64,000 bases of DNA, from assembly GCA_029775915.1 (NCBI GenBank), contig JARVKA010000002.1:184591-248590 (forward strand). The letters run 5' to 3'. A program made the position numbers and the translations under genes. Origin of the DNA: Nitrososphaeria archaeon. Its GTDB lineage: Archaea; Thermoproteota; Nitrososphaeria; Nitrososphaerales; JANXEG01. Under the pieces are notes generated by a model that saw nothing but the letters and a program-made list of their open reading frames with translations, did no database searches and was not told the DNA's origin. Below are positions 55,190 through 62,885 of this stretch, one piece after another. Position 1 is the stretch's first letter; the number at the start of each line of letters is the position of its first letter.

Positions 55190-55780
55190 ATGTGGTCAGA
55201 AGATTTTGATGAATGGTTTCGAAGAAGGAGATTCCCCTTTTTCACACCATTCTTTAGTGCAGAGTTTGAGAAGATGATGGAAGAGTTTGATCGATATTTT
55301 CAAGAGATTTTTCGAGATTTGGAGCGGATGATTCCCAAGGAATTAGTAAGGGAGCAAAGACTCCCTGATGGTAGTATTAGTAAGCGATGGGGCCCATTTG
55401 TTTACGGATATTCTATCACAATAGGTCCTGATGGCAAACCCCAAATTAGAGAGTTTGGTAACATCAAACCATCATTAAAGGAGAAGCCTTTAGAGGTTAC
55501 GGATAAGCGTGAACCATTGGTTGATATAATTGAGGAGAATGGTAATATTAAAGTAATAGCTGAAGTTCCTGGTGTAGAGAAAGAAGATATTAAACTCGAA
55601 TTGGAGCCAAAGAGTTTAACGATATCGGTTGATGCGGAAAGAAAGTATTACAAGAAGGTTAGCCTTCCAGTTGAGGTTGATACTGAGCAAGCGAAAGCGA
55701 GTTATAAGAATGGGGTTTTGGAGGTTAATTTGAAGAAATTAGCAACGGGAACTAGGGGCAAATCGATTAAAGTCGAGTAA
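55190..55780 (+). CDS. Hsp20 family small heat-shock protein
   Basis: The 196-residue protein has an aromatic, acidic N-terminal part (FRRRRFPFFTPFFS), a long linker and a C-terminal alpha-crystallin domain (about 105-185, VIAEVPGVEKEDIKLELE, ending GVLEVNLKK). A C-terminal I-K-V gives the I-x-V motif needed for oligomers. It is a holding chaperone. The long N-terminal arm makes it larger than typical archaeal Hsp20. It is followed 40 bases later by a small membrane protein. Confidence 0.93.
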   Translation: MWSEDFDEWFRRRRFPFFTPFFSAEFEKMMEEFDRYFQEIFRDLERMIPKELVREQRLPDGSISKRWGPFVYGYSITIGPDGKPQIREFGNIKPSLKEKPLEVTDKREPLVDIIEENGNIKVIAEVPGVEKEDIKLELEPKSLTISVDAERKYYKKVSLPVEVDTEQAKASYKNGVLEVNLKKLATGTRGKSIKVE

Positions 55781-55820
55781 ATATCAAAAACCATTCCGAA
55801 GTGATAAACATTATTCGGTA

Positions 55821-56132
55821 TTGGCTATGGTAAAAGTTGAGTCTAATCGTTGGGATAAAATCTTTTGGATTCGTGTAGTATTGGGAATTATTTCAGGATT
55901 ACTTTCAGGCTTACTTAAATTCACAGTTCCCCACAATCCTAAAGCTTATTTAGGATTATTTATCGCTCTCATCATTTACTTTGCATCCATTTATTATGCT
56001 AAATTTACTATACGTGATATACCAAAGGAAGAGAGATACAAATTGGTAACTACGGGCATGGGTAGCTTTATTTTACTCTTTCTATTTGTATGGATATTAT
56101 ACAATTCTTTAGAGGTTACTCTCTTTCCATAA
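55821..56132 (+). CDS. Small three-helix membrane protein, EMC6-like candidate
   Basis: The 103-residue protein has three membrane helices: IRVVLGIISGLLSGLL (18-35), LGLFIALIIYFASIYYA (44-60), and GMGSFILLFLFVWILY (79-94). The N-terminal charged segment and short loops resemble archaeal EMC6-type proteins, but the match is weak by eye. It lies 40 bases after the Hsp20 gene and may be co-transcribed. No function is claimed. Confidence 0.65.
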   Translation: MAMVKVESNRWDKIFWIRVVLGIISGLLSGLLKFTVPHNPKAYLGLFIALIIYFASIYYAKFTIRDIPKEERYKLVTTGMGSFILLFLFVWILYNSLEVTLFP

Positions 56133-56425
56133 TAGAATTTCCCAAATTTGAATCATTTGTTAAAATTCATTTTGAATCAACGGATTGTTAAGAAAACTCC
56201 ATAAAAGGTTCTAAATTTTAGGTAAACTTCCAATTATAAAGCCTAGTTTAAGTCCTTTAAAATTTGCTCCCAGTAATTTTATATATTCTCTTAAGAACAA
56301 ACATTCCTTAACTTTTACTAATATATCCAACCAATTTATTTCTCTCTTATCGCTATAGAGATTTCAAGCGCTTAATACCTATCAGCATTAAAAACTCTCG
56401 TTAATCTTTTGCTCTTTAAAACCCC
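56133..56425. other. AT-rich intergenic region
   Basis: I see no open frame with a start, no tRNA-like fold and no clear repeat here. It separates the membrane protein gene from a convergent crotonase gene. The reverse end is close to the crotonase stop, so this may simply hold two terminators. Confidence 0.5.
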
Positions 56426-57211
56426 CTAATCTAACTTCATAGGTTTGCCTTCCAAAAAAGCTTTCATAGTTCTTTGGGACTCTTCTCCTGTGATGATTAG
56501 TGTTATAATTTCACTAGCGTAATGTAAAGCTGAAAGGTCATCCATATTTAATTGCTGATAAAACATTCTTTTTCCAATCTCTAATGCTGTTAAGCTATAA
56601 CTTGCAATCTTCTCAGCGAGTTCATTCACTGCTTCTTCTAATTTTTCCATAGGTACAACCTTATTAATGAGGCCCCATTCTAAAGCTTGCTTGGCAGTGA
56701 TATAATCTCCCGTAAATCCCATTTCAAAGGCTCTTTTCCTTCCAATGTTTCTACTTACGAAAACGATAGGCGTAGCGCAGAAACTCCCCCTCTTTATTCC
56801 AGGAGTTGCGAAAAGAGCATTCTCTTCAGCGACAGCTAAATCACACGCAGCAACAAGTTGGCAACCTGCAGCAGTAGCAATTCCATGGACTTGTGCAATC
56901 ACGGGCTGGGGTAAATCTCTTATACTTCTCATTACCTTAAAACATTGCAAAAAAAGTTTTTCAACATCTAAGGGCTTACGATTAAAAATATCATTAAAAT
57001 CATGCCCCGCTGAGAAAACTTTTCCAGCTCCCTTGATAATAACACAATGAACCTTCCTTTCCTTAGCAATTTTATGCAATAAATCATCAATTTCATTCAA
57101 CATCTCTAAAGAAAGAGCATTTCTTTTTTCAGGTCTGTTTAAAGTTATGCGTCCAATTTTTCCCTCTTCACTATAAATTATGTTTTTATATTCCATACCC
57201 AACTTCAACAA
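56426..57211 (-). CDS. Enoyl-CoA hydratase/isomerase family protein
   Basis: The 261-residue crotonase has the oxyanion motifs KVFSAGHDFNDIF (near 70) and ATAAGCQLVAACDLAVA (near 112), and ATPGIKRGSFCATPIV where hydratases hold a catalytic Glu. Here this position shows no Glu, so a decarboxylase, isomerase or hydrolase reaction is possible, unlike the crotonase at 17075. It stands alone next to tRNA-Leu. Confidence 0.85.
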   Translation of the reverse strand: MLKLGMEYKNIIYSEEGKIGRITLNRPEKRNALSLEMLNEIDDLLHKIAKERKVHCVIIKGAGKVFSAGHDFNDIFNRKPLDVEKLFLQCFKVMRSIRDLPQPVIAQVHGIATAAGCQLVAACDLAVAEENALFATPGIKRGSFCATPIVFVSRNIGRKRAFEMGFTGDYITAKQALEWGLINKVVPMEKLEEAVNELAEKIASYSLTALEIGKRMFYQQLNMDDLSALHYASEIITLIITGEESQRTMKAFLEGKPMKLD

Positions 57212-57438
57212 TCTTATCTCGTAATTGAATATAAATAACTTGTGTTATCATGCATAGGAATGGGCTTTTTATGCCTTATCAATCGAATAGTAACTAATTA
57301 ATTCACGTAAAAATTTTTATCATGTAATTGTAAATGGTCTTAATAAATTTTAAATAATTTATGCTTTTAAGGTTTTCAATAAGTAAACATATTGTAAATA
57401 ACTACTGTCTTTAAGGATTATTATCTTATCAACGGCGA

Positions 57439-57552
57439 TGCGGGGGGTGGGATTTGAACCCACGAACCCCTAAGGGACGAGGTCTCCCAATTTGTATATC
57501 TGAGCTTCACGCAAAAAGTCTCGCGCCTTTAACCAGGCTTGGCAACCCCCGC
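57439..57552 (-). tRNA. tRNA-Leu (CAG) with two introns
   Basis: The acceptor GCGGGGG pairs with CCCCCGC, the T arm is GTGGG-TTCAAAT-CCCAC, and the long variable arm marks a class II leucine tRNA with discriminator A. One intron cannot make a good anticodon stem. Two do: 14 bases (57506-57519) at position 30/31 and 15 bases (57484-57498) at 37/38. The spliced arm is then stem CGAGG/CCTCG with loop CTCAGAA, anticodon CAG. CCA is not encoded. Confidence 0.85.
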
Positions 57553-57613
57553 ACTTTATCTTACAAAGCCTTTAATTATTATCGCTATTAATAAAATTAA
57601 TCGGGATAAATGT

Positions 57614-57723
57614 GCCGGGGTAGCAAAGCCAGGTAATGCGTCGGCCTCGAGATCAATTTGTAAATAGGGCTGGAAAGCCGATGACCCTTTCGGGTCGCGT
57701 GGGTTCAAATCCCACCCCCGGCG
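57614..57723 (+). tRNA. tRNA-Ser (CGA) with one intron
   Basis: The acceptor GCCGGGG pairs with CCCCGGC, the T arm is GTGGG-TTCAAAT-CCCAC, and the long variable arm GACCC-TTTC-GGGTC with discriminator G identifies serine. The anticodon stem is TCGGC/GCCGA with loop CTCGAGA, anticodon CGA. A 24-base intron (57652-57675) sits at the canonical position 37/38. CCA is not encoded. It is divergent from tRNA-Leu, 61 bases away. Confidence 0.93.
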
Positions 57724-57736
57724 CTTAAATTGAAGT

Positions 57737-58180
57737 TCAATACCTATACCTTTCCTTTAACCAACTCAACCCACTTTCTTCTAATAACTCATGCTCAGGG
57801 TGAGCATAAAGAACATTTATTACACCAAGTAAATCTCTCTTATGTATCATTCCATTGTGAATGGGGTAAAAAAGTATTTCATTAATAGTTCTTCGCTCTT
57901 CAATTTTTTTTGGCTCACCTAAACCAATTAAACTTACTACAAAACCGAGTGCGTGGCGCATAACAGCGCAAGGGAATATAATAGATTCTTCAGGTATTGT
58001 AATCTCAATAATTTTAATATTTGTTACAATATTGGCTTTAACCTCTTTTTCTTCATTTGAGATTAACATTTGCCAACTCCCAGCTGGCCCAACTTTGTAA
58101 AAGTAATTATGTGCTTCTATTACCTTATTGATTAATACCCCTCCTATTTTATCCTTCCAGTAAGTAATGTTTATTTTCAT
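57737..58180 (-). CDS. Conserved hypothetical protein
   Basis: I do not recognise this 147-residue protein. It is predicted soluble, with beta-rich N-terminal half (KINITYWKDKIGGVL, ANIVTNIKIIEITI), a CAVMRHALGFVVSLIGLG helix in the middle, and a C-terminal part with HNGMIHKRDLLGVIN. Its 3' end lies 13 bases from tRNA-Ser. No motif suggests a function. Confidence 0.65.
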   Translation of the reverse strand: MKINITYWKDKIGGVLINKVIEAHNYFYKVGPAGSWQMLISNEEKEVKANIVTNIKIIEITIPEESIIFPCAVMRHALGFVVSLIGLGEPKKIEERRTINEILFYPIHNGMIHKRDLLGVINVLYAHPEHELLEESGLSWLKERYRY

Positions 58181-58479
58181 CTATTGCCGTTATGTTAATA
58201 AATGAATAAATAAATTTTTTGTTTAAGGTAACGATAAAATCTTGAATTATAAATTCTATATCAAAGCTCATTTAAGAAAGGCGTAAATTCTTTTTTAGAT
58301 TGTTAATGTATTAGTGGAACAAAATTAATGGATGGTTAAGTGAAAGGTTATTAAATAAAAAATTAACTTAACTTTTATAATCACCCTTCCATTTAATAAC
58401 TAAAATTCTCAAATGTAATGATTACAATCTATAAAGTCGCTAAAAATATTAATAAATCATAATCATATTTGATGGTATT
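58181..58479. other. AT-rich intergenic region
   Basis: No open frame, RNA gene or strong repeat is seen. A weak inverted repeat (GTTAAGT near 58336 and ACTTAAC about 30 bases later) may be chance in such AT-rich DNA. The right end probably holds the promoter of the enolase-superfamily gene. Confidence 0.45.
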
Positions 58480-59631
58480 ATGAAGATAGTTGATATAGTA
58501 GTTTATCCACTATATGCTGAAGCGAAAAGTGCAATTAGTGGATACTTGCCTTATGAAAATGAATTGGGTAAGAAGATTAGAAAGGGTTATTCAGCATGCT
58601 TTGTTAAAGTGATAAGTGATGAAGGCTTATTCGGTTATGGAGAAAGTTTAACTAGAGAAGTTCCACAAGCAACTGCAAAAATTATTGAGAAACTTCTTAA
58701 ACCAATAATTATAGGCAAAGATCCCTTAGATATCGATGTATTATGGGAGATGATGTTTTCAACGCTAAAAACGAGAGGTCATTATAAAGGCTACTTTATT
58801 GAAGCTTTATCTGGTATTGATATCGCTCTTTGGGATTTAAAGGGAAAGTTTCTCAAGCAACCAGTTTATAAGTTATTGGGCGGAAGCTTTCAAAATAAGT
58901 TAAAGGCTTATGCTTCATCCATACTTTTTGATAAGCCAGAGAATATGGCAAAAAGAGCAAGAGAATGGGTCGATGAAGGGCATGATCAAATTAAGGTTAA
59001 GGTAGGAATGGGTATTGAGAGGGATATAATAAATTTAAAAGCGATTAGAGAAGAAGTTGGAAAAGGTGTAGAGATTATGGTAGATGCAAACTCTGCATAC
59101 AATTTTAACAAAGCTTTGAAGTTAGGCAAAATATTAGAATCATTGGATATTTCTTGGTTTGAAGAACCAGTCCCTCCATACGATTTGGAAGGTTATAAAA
59201 AATTGAAAAAGAAGTTAAGTATTCCAATTTCTGCTGGTGAATCACACTTTACAAGGTATGATTTTAAGGAGTTAATAATTAATGAAGCAATTGATATTGT
59301 TCAACCAGATATTTCAAGAGCTGGTGGTATTACTGAGTGTGTAAAGATTGCAAACTTAGCGAGAACCCTCAATATCCCTTACACCCCACATATTGGATTA
59401 TCGGGCGCTGGTTGTAGAGCTGCAAGTATACACTTATCAGCATCCTTGCCTGAAGATACATTCTTAACTTATGAAATTTATGATATAAAAGAGAGTCCAA
59501 ACCCATTGGCTAATGAAATATTATATTCACCAATCGAAATTTTCTCAAAGGGTTACATAAAAGTGATAAATGAAATTGGGTTAGGATTAAAGATAAATGA
59601 AGAAAAATTAAAATCATACATTGTTGCTTAA
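58480..59631 (+). CDS. Enolase-superfamily enzyme (mandelate racemase type)
   Basis: The 383-residue protein has a capping domain and a (beta/alpha)7-beta barrel with the metal ligands Asp (MVDANSAY near 200), Glu (WFEEPVPP near 227) and Glu (ISAGES near 252). The catalytic lysines are in IKVKVG (near 172) and the histidine in PHIGLSG (near 305). This is the mandelate racemase/sugar acid dehydratase subgroup; substrate not readable. No transporter or aldolase is beside it. Confidence 0.88.
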   Translation: MKIVDIVVYPLYAEAKSAISGYLPYENELGKKIRKGYSACFVKVISDEGLFGYGESLTREVPQATAKIIEKLLKPIIIGKDPLDIDVLWEMMFSTLKTRGHYKGYFIEALSGIDIALWDLKGKFLKQPVYKLLGGSFQNKLKAYASSILFDKPENMAKRAREWVDEGHDQIKVKVGMGIERDIINLKAIREEVGKGVEIMVDANSAYNFNKALKLGKILESLDISWFEEPVPPYDLEGYKKLKKKLSIPISAGESHFTRYDFKELIINEAIDIVQPDISRAGGITECVKIANLARTLNIPYTPHIGLSGAGCRAASIHLSASLPEDTFLTYEIYDIKESPNPLANEILYSPIEIFSKGYIKVINEIGLGLKINEEKLKSYIVA

Positions 59632-59803
59632 AGCAAACTATGATACTTATATTGTCAAAAAGGTGAAATAAATCTAAAGACAAAGTTTAACCATCTTTAT
59701 TTAAGCTTAATAAAATTATCAACTATTTGGGTGAATATTTACGTTTCACTTGATAATCTCTGCATATAAAATGGTAAGCTCCTAGCTAATTATATTAAAT
59801 CCT

Positions 59804-60427
59804 CTAAATGATGAGATTGCTTAATACTTCAAAGATTACATCAGCAATTTTCTTATAACCCTTTGTGGTAAGATGAAGACCGTCATCAGAGTATTCTTCG
59901 AGAAGCCTTTTAGTATTTGGATCGGAGGTTGCGGTAAAGAGGTCAGCAAAAGGAATTTTATTCTTTTTGCAATATTCTATAATAAGATTATTTAATTCTT
60001 CTCTCGGAGGTATTAAACTATCGAAACCGAGTATAGATGGAATTGTACAAGCGATAGGTTCTATACTCCACTTTCTTGCAATAGAATACATCTTCTCCAA
60101 ATTTTTAAAAACGATTGATGGTGAGAAGCCCCATCCAATATCATTAGAGCCACCAAGTATTATAACATATTTAGGCTTTAATAAAATAACATCATCATAA
60201 AAACGATGAAGCATACCACTCGTTAAATCGCCAACAACCCCTTTATTGTAAATATAAACAGATTGATCTCTTTTAAGCTCTTTAAACATTTCTTCAATCT
60301 TTAATGTTAAGTAATATGTGTAAGGGGTGGAGTATGGATTGTTAGATTGAAAGCCTACAGTTAAGCTATCTCCTAATGCTACGATTATCAATCTTTTCTC
60401 CATATTCGATTCATAATTTTTATTCAT
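59804..60427 (-). CDS. SGNH/GDSL family hydrolase
   Basis: The 207-residue protein carries the four SGNH blocks: nucleophile Ser in GDSLTVGF near residue 20, the Gly of block II in NKGVVGDLTSGM, the Asn of GGSNDIGWG near 92, and Asp/His in SDDGLHLTTKGY near 182. These are esterases or lipases. No signal peptide is seen, so it acts inside the cell. The gene is divergent from the next one. Confidence 0.92.
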   Translation of the reverse strand: MNKNYESNMEKRLIIVALGDSLTVGFQSNNPYSTPYTYYLTLKIEEMFKELKRDQSVYIYNKGVVGDLTSGMLHRFYDDVILLKPKYVIILGGSNDIGWGFSPSIVFKNLEKMYSIARKWSIEPIACTIPSILGFDSLIPPREELNNLIIEYCKKNKIPFADLFTATSDPNTKRLLEEYSDDGLHLTTKGYKKIADVIFEVLSNLII

Positions 60428-60497
60428 GCTAAATTAAGAATTTTTCTAAAATCTATAAAAGTAACGCCTAATAACATAAATCAAATTAATTAAAAAT

Positions 60498-61247
60498 GTG
60501 CAAAAGATTATCGATTTAATCAGTATTGAGACAAAAAGATCAAAGGAAAAAGTAATTAAATGGCTTAGAGGGAATTCATTCAATGTTTTATTTATTGATT
60601 TACCAATTAATTGGCAAACTTTATTGGATAATGTTATGCGTGGTATTGATTTAAATTATGTAATTGAAAATATGAAGAGTAAAGATATAATAAAAGAGCC
60701 TTACGATACTCATACCCTTAAAGTGTATCAACCAATATTCAAAGTTTTACCATTTTTACATAAAGCTGGTGTAAAAGTTTTTTGTTATCGTGATGAATTA
60801 AGCTATAAAGCTTCTTATGAATTAATTAATGAAATACTTATTATGACATTGCATGCAAGGCTTGGTAAAATAAATCCTGAGAAATGGAAAGAGTTAATTA
60901 AAGAGGATGTACGATTAAGTTTAGAAAGTTGTAAGAAAGAAGGAGAATACATAATTATGAGAATTGATAAAGTGAATGTATGTTTAGACGCTTCTGAAGA
61001 TTTATTAAAATATTTAAAAAATGCTGGTTGTGAAATTGAGAGGGTTGAGTTAGATCAAGCTTGTAAACCACTTGATATATTAAGGCGTAAAATAAGAGAT
61101 GAAATATTGTATGGTATAAAAGTTTCAAATGAAGAAGTGATAAAGTTAGTAGAGGATCATGTAAAATTCACTGAGTTATTGTTAATAAATGATTTTGATA
61201 ATGCTTATGAGATTTGGAGAAAGTTAAATAAATTAAGCACTTTATAA
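60498..61247 (+). CDS. Conserved hypothetical protein
   Basis: I do not recognise this 249-residue protein. It is alpha/beta with a hydrophobic strand NVLFIDLPINW near 28, a GVKVFCYRD strand near 95 and a long helical C-terminus. There are no membrane segments. It lies 18 bases before the flavin reductase-like gene on the same strand; the two may be co-transcribed. Confidence 0.65.
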   Translation: MQKIIDLISIETKRSKEKVIKWLRGNSFNVLFIDLPINWQTLLDNVMRGIDLNYVIENMKSKDIIKEPYDTHTLKVYQPIFKVLPFLHKAGVKVFCYRDELSYKASYELINEILIMTLHARLGKINPEKWKELIKEDVRLSLESCKKEGEYIIMRIDKVNVCLDASEDLLKYLKNAGCEIERVELDQACKPLDILRRKIRDEILYGIKVSNEEVIKLVEDHVKFTELLLINDFDNAYEIWRKLNKLSTL

Positions 61248-61265
61248 TACTATAGGTTTAATCTT

Positions 61266-61820
61266 ATGTACATGAAAAAGGTTGATGTAGATAAATTCTA
61301 TATAACAAGGTTAATGCATCCAAGACATACTGTATTAATCACATGCTTTAATCCTGAGAATAATAAAAGTAATATTATAACTGTAGCTTGGAGTACACCT
61401 TTATCTCATAATCCCCCACTCATAGGAATCTCAATATCGCCAAAGAGATATTCTTATAACTTAATCTCTAAAACGGGAGAGTTTATAGTAAATATTCCAA
61501 CTATTGAATTAATTAAAGAGGTATTGTTTTGTGGAAGAAAATCTGGTAAAGATGTGGATAAATTTGAGAAAACAAAACTTACACCAAAACCAGCGAGAAA
61601 AGTGAGAGCTTCAATTATAGAAGAGTGTATTGCACATTTAGAGTGTAAAGTTGTTAATCAAGTTGAAGTTGGTGATCATATACTCTTTATTGGAGAGGTA
61701 ATAGCAGCATATTCGAATGAAGGTTTATTTAAGAATATTTTCGATGTGAAAAAAGTAAAGACTTTGCACCATTTAGGCGAAGATTTATTTGTTACTACTT
61801 CATCAGAAGTTCTTAAGTAA
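61266..61820 (+). CDS. Flavin reductase-like (flavoredoxin family) protein
   Basis: The 184-residue protein has the split-barrel flavin-binding fold: TVLITCFNPENNKSNIITVAW near the start, SISPKRYSYNLI for FMN phosphate, and EFIVNIPT. Members are flavoredoxins or flavin reductases. ATG at 61266 (MYMKKVDVDKF) may be preceded or followed by ATG 61272. It is divergent-neighbour to the DUF134 gene. Confidence 0.9.
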   Translation: MYMKKVDVDKFYITRLMHPRHTVLITCFNPENNKSNIITVAWSTPLSHNPPLIGISISPKRYSYNLISKTGEFIVNIPTIELIKEVLFCGRKSGKDVDKFEKTKLTPKPARKVRASIIEECIAHLECKVVNQVEVGDHILFIGEVIAAYSNEGLFKNIFDVKKVKTLHHLGEDLFVTTSSEVLK

Positions 61821-61886
61821 CAATTAATTTCCAAAAATACATTTATTTTAAAAATGTGAGAGCAAAAAGTAAGGGTATATATTATT

Positions 61887-62198
61887 CTATTTTTGTATTA
61901 TAACCTCTCTACCTTCAATTATCGCTCTTACAAGTTTCTCTCTAGCATCTTCAACCAATCTCCAAACTGTATTTCTTGAAATACCCATTTTCATACCAGC
62001 TTCTTCAAAGGATAATTTTTCTAAATCGATAAGTCTTAAAGCTTCAATTTCAGCTGCATCTAGGTAAATTGCCTCTTTATCATTCTTGGGAATTGGTTCA
62101 AACTTCTCAATCATTGGAATAAAATATACTCTCACAGGATTTGGCAATCTTCCAACTCGCCCATGTTTGTAGCGCTTACACCAACACCATCCATGCAT
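61887..62198 (-). CDS. DUF134 (UPF0251) DNA-binding regulator
   Basis: The 103-residue protein has a helix-turn-helix near its C-terminus (LSFEEAGMKMGISRNTVWRLV, about 63-83) and the LDAAEIEALRLIDLE segment of UPF0251/DUF134. The N-terminus reads MHGWCWCKRYKHGR, with Cys5 and Cys7, and may bind metal. Its own promoter and the divergent one each hold a copy of the same palindrome, so it is probably the repressor of both. Confidence 0.9.
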   Translation of the reverse strand: MHGWCWCKRYKHGRVGRLPNPVRVYFIPMIEKFEPIPKNDKEAIYLDAAEIEALRLIDLEKLSFEEAGMKMGISRNTVWRLVEDAREKLVRAIIEGREVIIQK

Positions 62199-62200
62199 AA

Positions 62201-62220
62201 TTTAGAGATATATCACAAAA
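62201..62220. promoter_or_regulatory. Operator copy 1, DUF134 promoter
   Basis: An imperfect copy (18 of 20 bases) of the perfect palindrome at 62245-62264. It lies between the minus-strand TATA (62221-62230) and the DUF134 start at 62198, so a bound repressor would block the regulator's own transcription. Confidence 0.65.
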
Positions 62221-62244
62221 TTTAAATATCTTATGGTATAATAT

Positions 62245-62264
62245 TTTTGTGATATATCACAAAA
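62245..62264. promoter_or_regulatory. Operator copy 2, DUF5320-nifX-like promoter
   Basis: TTTTGTGATATATCACAAAA is a perfect 20-base palindrome. It lies between the plus-strand TATA (TATAATAT, 62237-62244) and the start codon at 62278. It mirrors operator copy 1, which is 44 bases away. Confidence 0.75.
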
Positions 62265-62265
62265 T

Positions 62266-62273
62266 GGAGGTGA
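62266..62273 (+). promoter_or_regulatory. Strong ribosome-binding site
   Basis: GGAGGTGA lies 4 bases before the ATG at 62278, one of the strongest Shine-Dalgarno matches in this window. It fixes the start of the Trp-rich protein. Confidence 0.75.
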
Positions 62274-62277
62274 TAAA

Positions 62278-62499
62278 ATGAGAAGAGGTTATTGGTGGTA
62301 TTGGCCTAAAGGATGGTGGTGCCCAAGGCATCCATGGCCTCCAGCATGGGCACGAGCACCATTTTATCCATACCCAATGGATCCAAATGAAGAAATAAAA
62401 GTTTTAGAGGAGTTAAAAAAAGATTTGGAAGCAGAGATAGCAGATTTATCAAAAAGAATTGAAGAGCTTAAAAAAGTAATGAAAGAGAAGGGAGGTTGA
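62278..62499 (+). CDS. Trp-rich small protein with coiled coil (DUF5320-like)
   Basis: The 73-residue protein has a first part extremely rich in Trp, Pro and Arg (seven Trp in residues 1-24, with Cys15 and His18), then a charged coiled coil at about 38-70 (EELKKDLEAEIADLSKRIEE). This layout fits DUF5320 proteins, which sit next to NifX-like and DUF134 genes in anaerobic prokaryotes. No function is known. The stop overlaps the next start by TGATG. Confidence 0.75.
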   Translation: MRRGYWWYWPKGWWCPRHPWPPAWARAPFYPYPMDPNEEIKVLEELKKDLEAEIADLSKRIEELKKVMKEKGG

Positions 62500-62846
62500 T
62501 GAAATCTAAGCTTATGAGAATCGCTTTCGCAACTATTGCCAATAAGGGACTTGAAGATAATATTTCACATGAGTTTGGTCGTTCTAAAACTTTTACAATT
62601 GTAGATATTGAAGAAAATAAGGTTAAAAGTGTGGAGATTATACAAAATCCAGCATCAATGCTTACTCATGGTAAAGGACCAATAGTGGCTAAACATTTAT
62701 CGAATATGCAAGTAAACATGATAGTTTCAAGTGAATTCGGTCCAGGAGTTTCAGTATTACTTGATGAACTTGGAATAAAAAAGTTAATCGCTAAGCCTGG
62801 GCAAAGAGTTATAGACGTGTTAAAAGATAAGGCTTTAATAAGTTAA
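62499..62846 (+). CDS. NifX-like dinitrogenase cofactor biosynthesis family protein
   Basis: The 115-residue protein belongs to the NifX/NifB-C/NafY family (COG1433), with IAFATIANKGLEDNISHEFGRSKTF in short form at the start, and HGKGPIVAKHL in the middle. Family members carry metal clusters, but most have no part in nitrogen fixation, and no nif genes are here. ATG at 62499 follows a GGAGGT site; the family usually starts at the later ATG 62514 (MRIAFAT). Confidence 0.88.
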   Translation: MKSKLMRIAFATIANKGLEDNISHEFGRSKTFTIVDIEENKVKSVEIIQNPASMLTHGKGPIVAKHLSNMQVNMIVSSEFGPGVSVLLDELGIKKLIAKPGQRVIDVLKDKALIS

Positions 62847-62885
62847 AAATTTTTAAAACAAAAGTTCTAAACAAGATGAAGTATT

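Noticed and set aside
57439..57552. A single-intron model of the tRNA-Leu with anticodon read directly after CGAGACT
   Set aside because: It gives an A-C mismatch in the anticodon stem and a TTT anticodon, which does not fit a class II tRNA. Two introns give a perfect stem and CAG.
58181..58479. Hairpin as a small RNA gene
   Set aside because: The inverted repeat is only 7 bases in AT-rich DNA, and there is no GC-rich island as seen for the tRNAs.
62499..62846. Nitrogen fixation gene nifX
   Set aside because: The family is broad and there are no other nif genes; the DUF134/DUF5320 context is typical of non-nif members.
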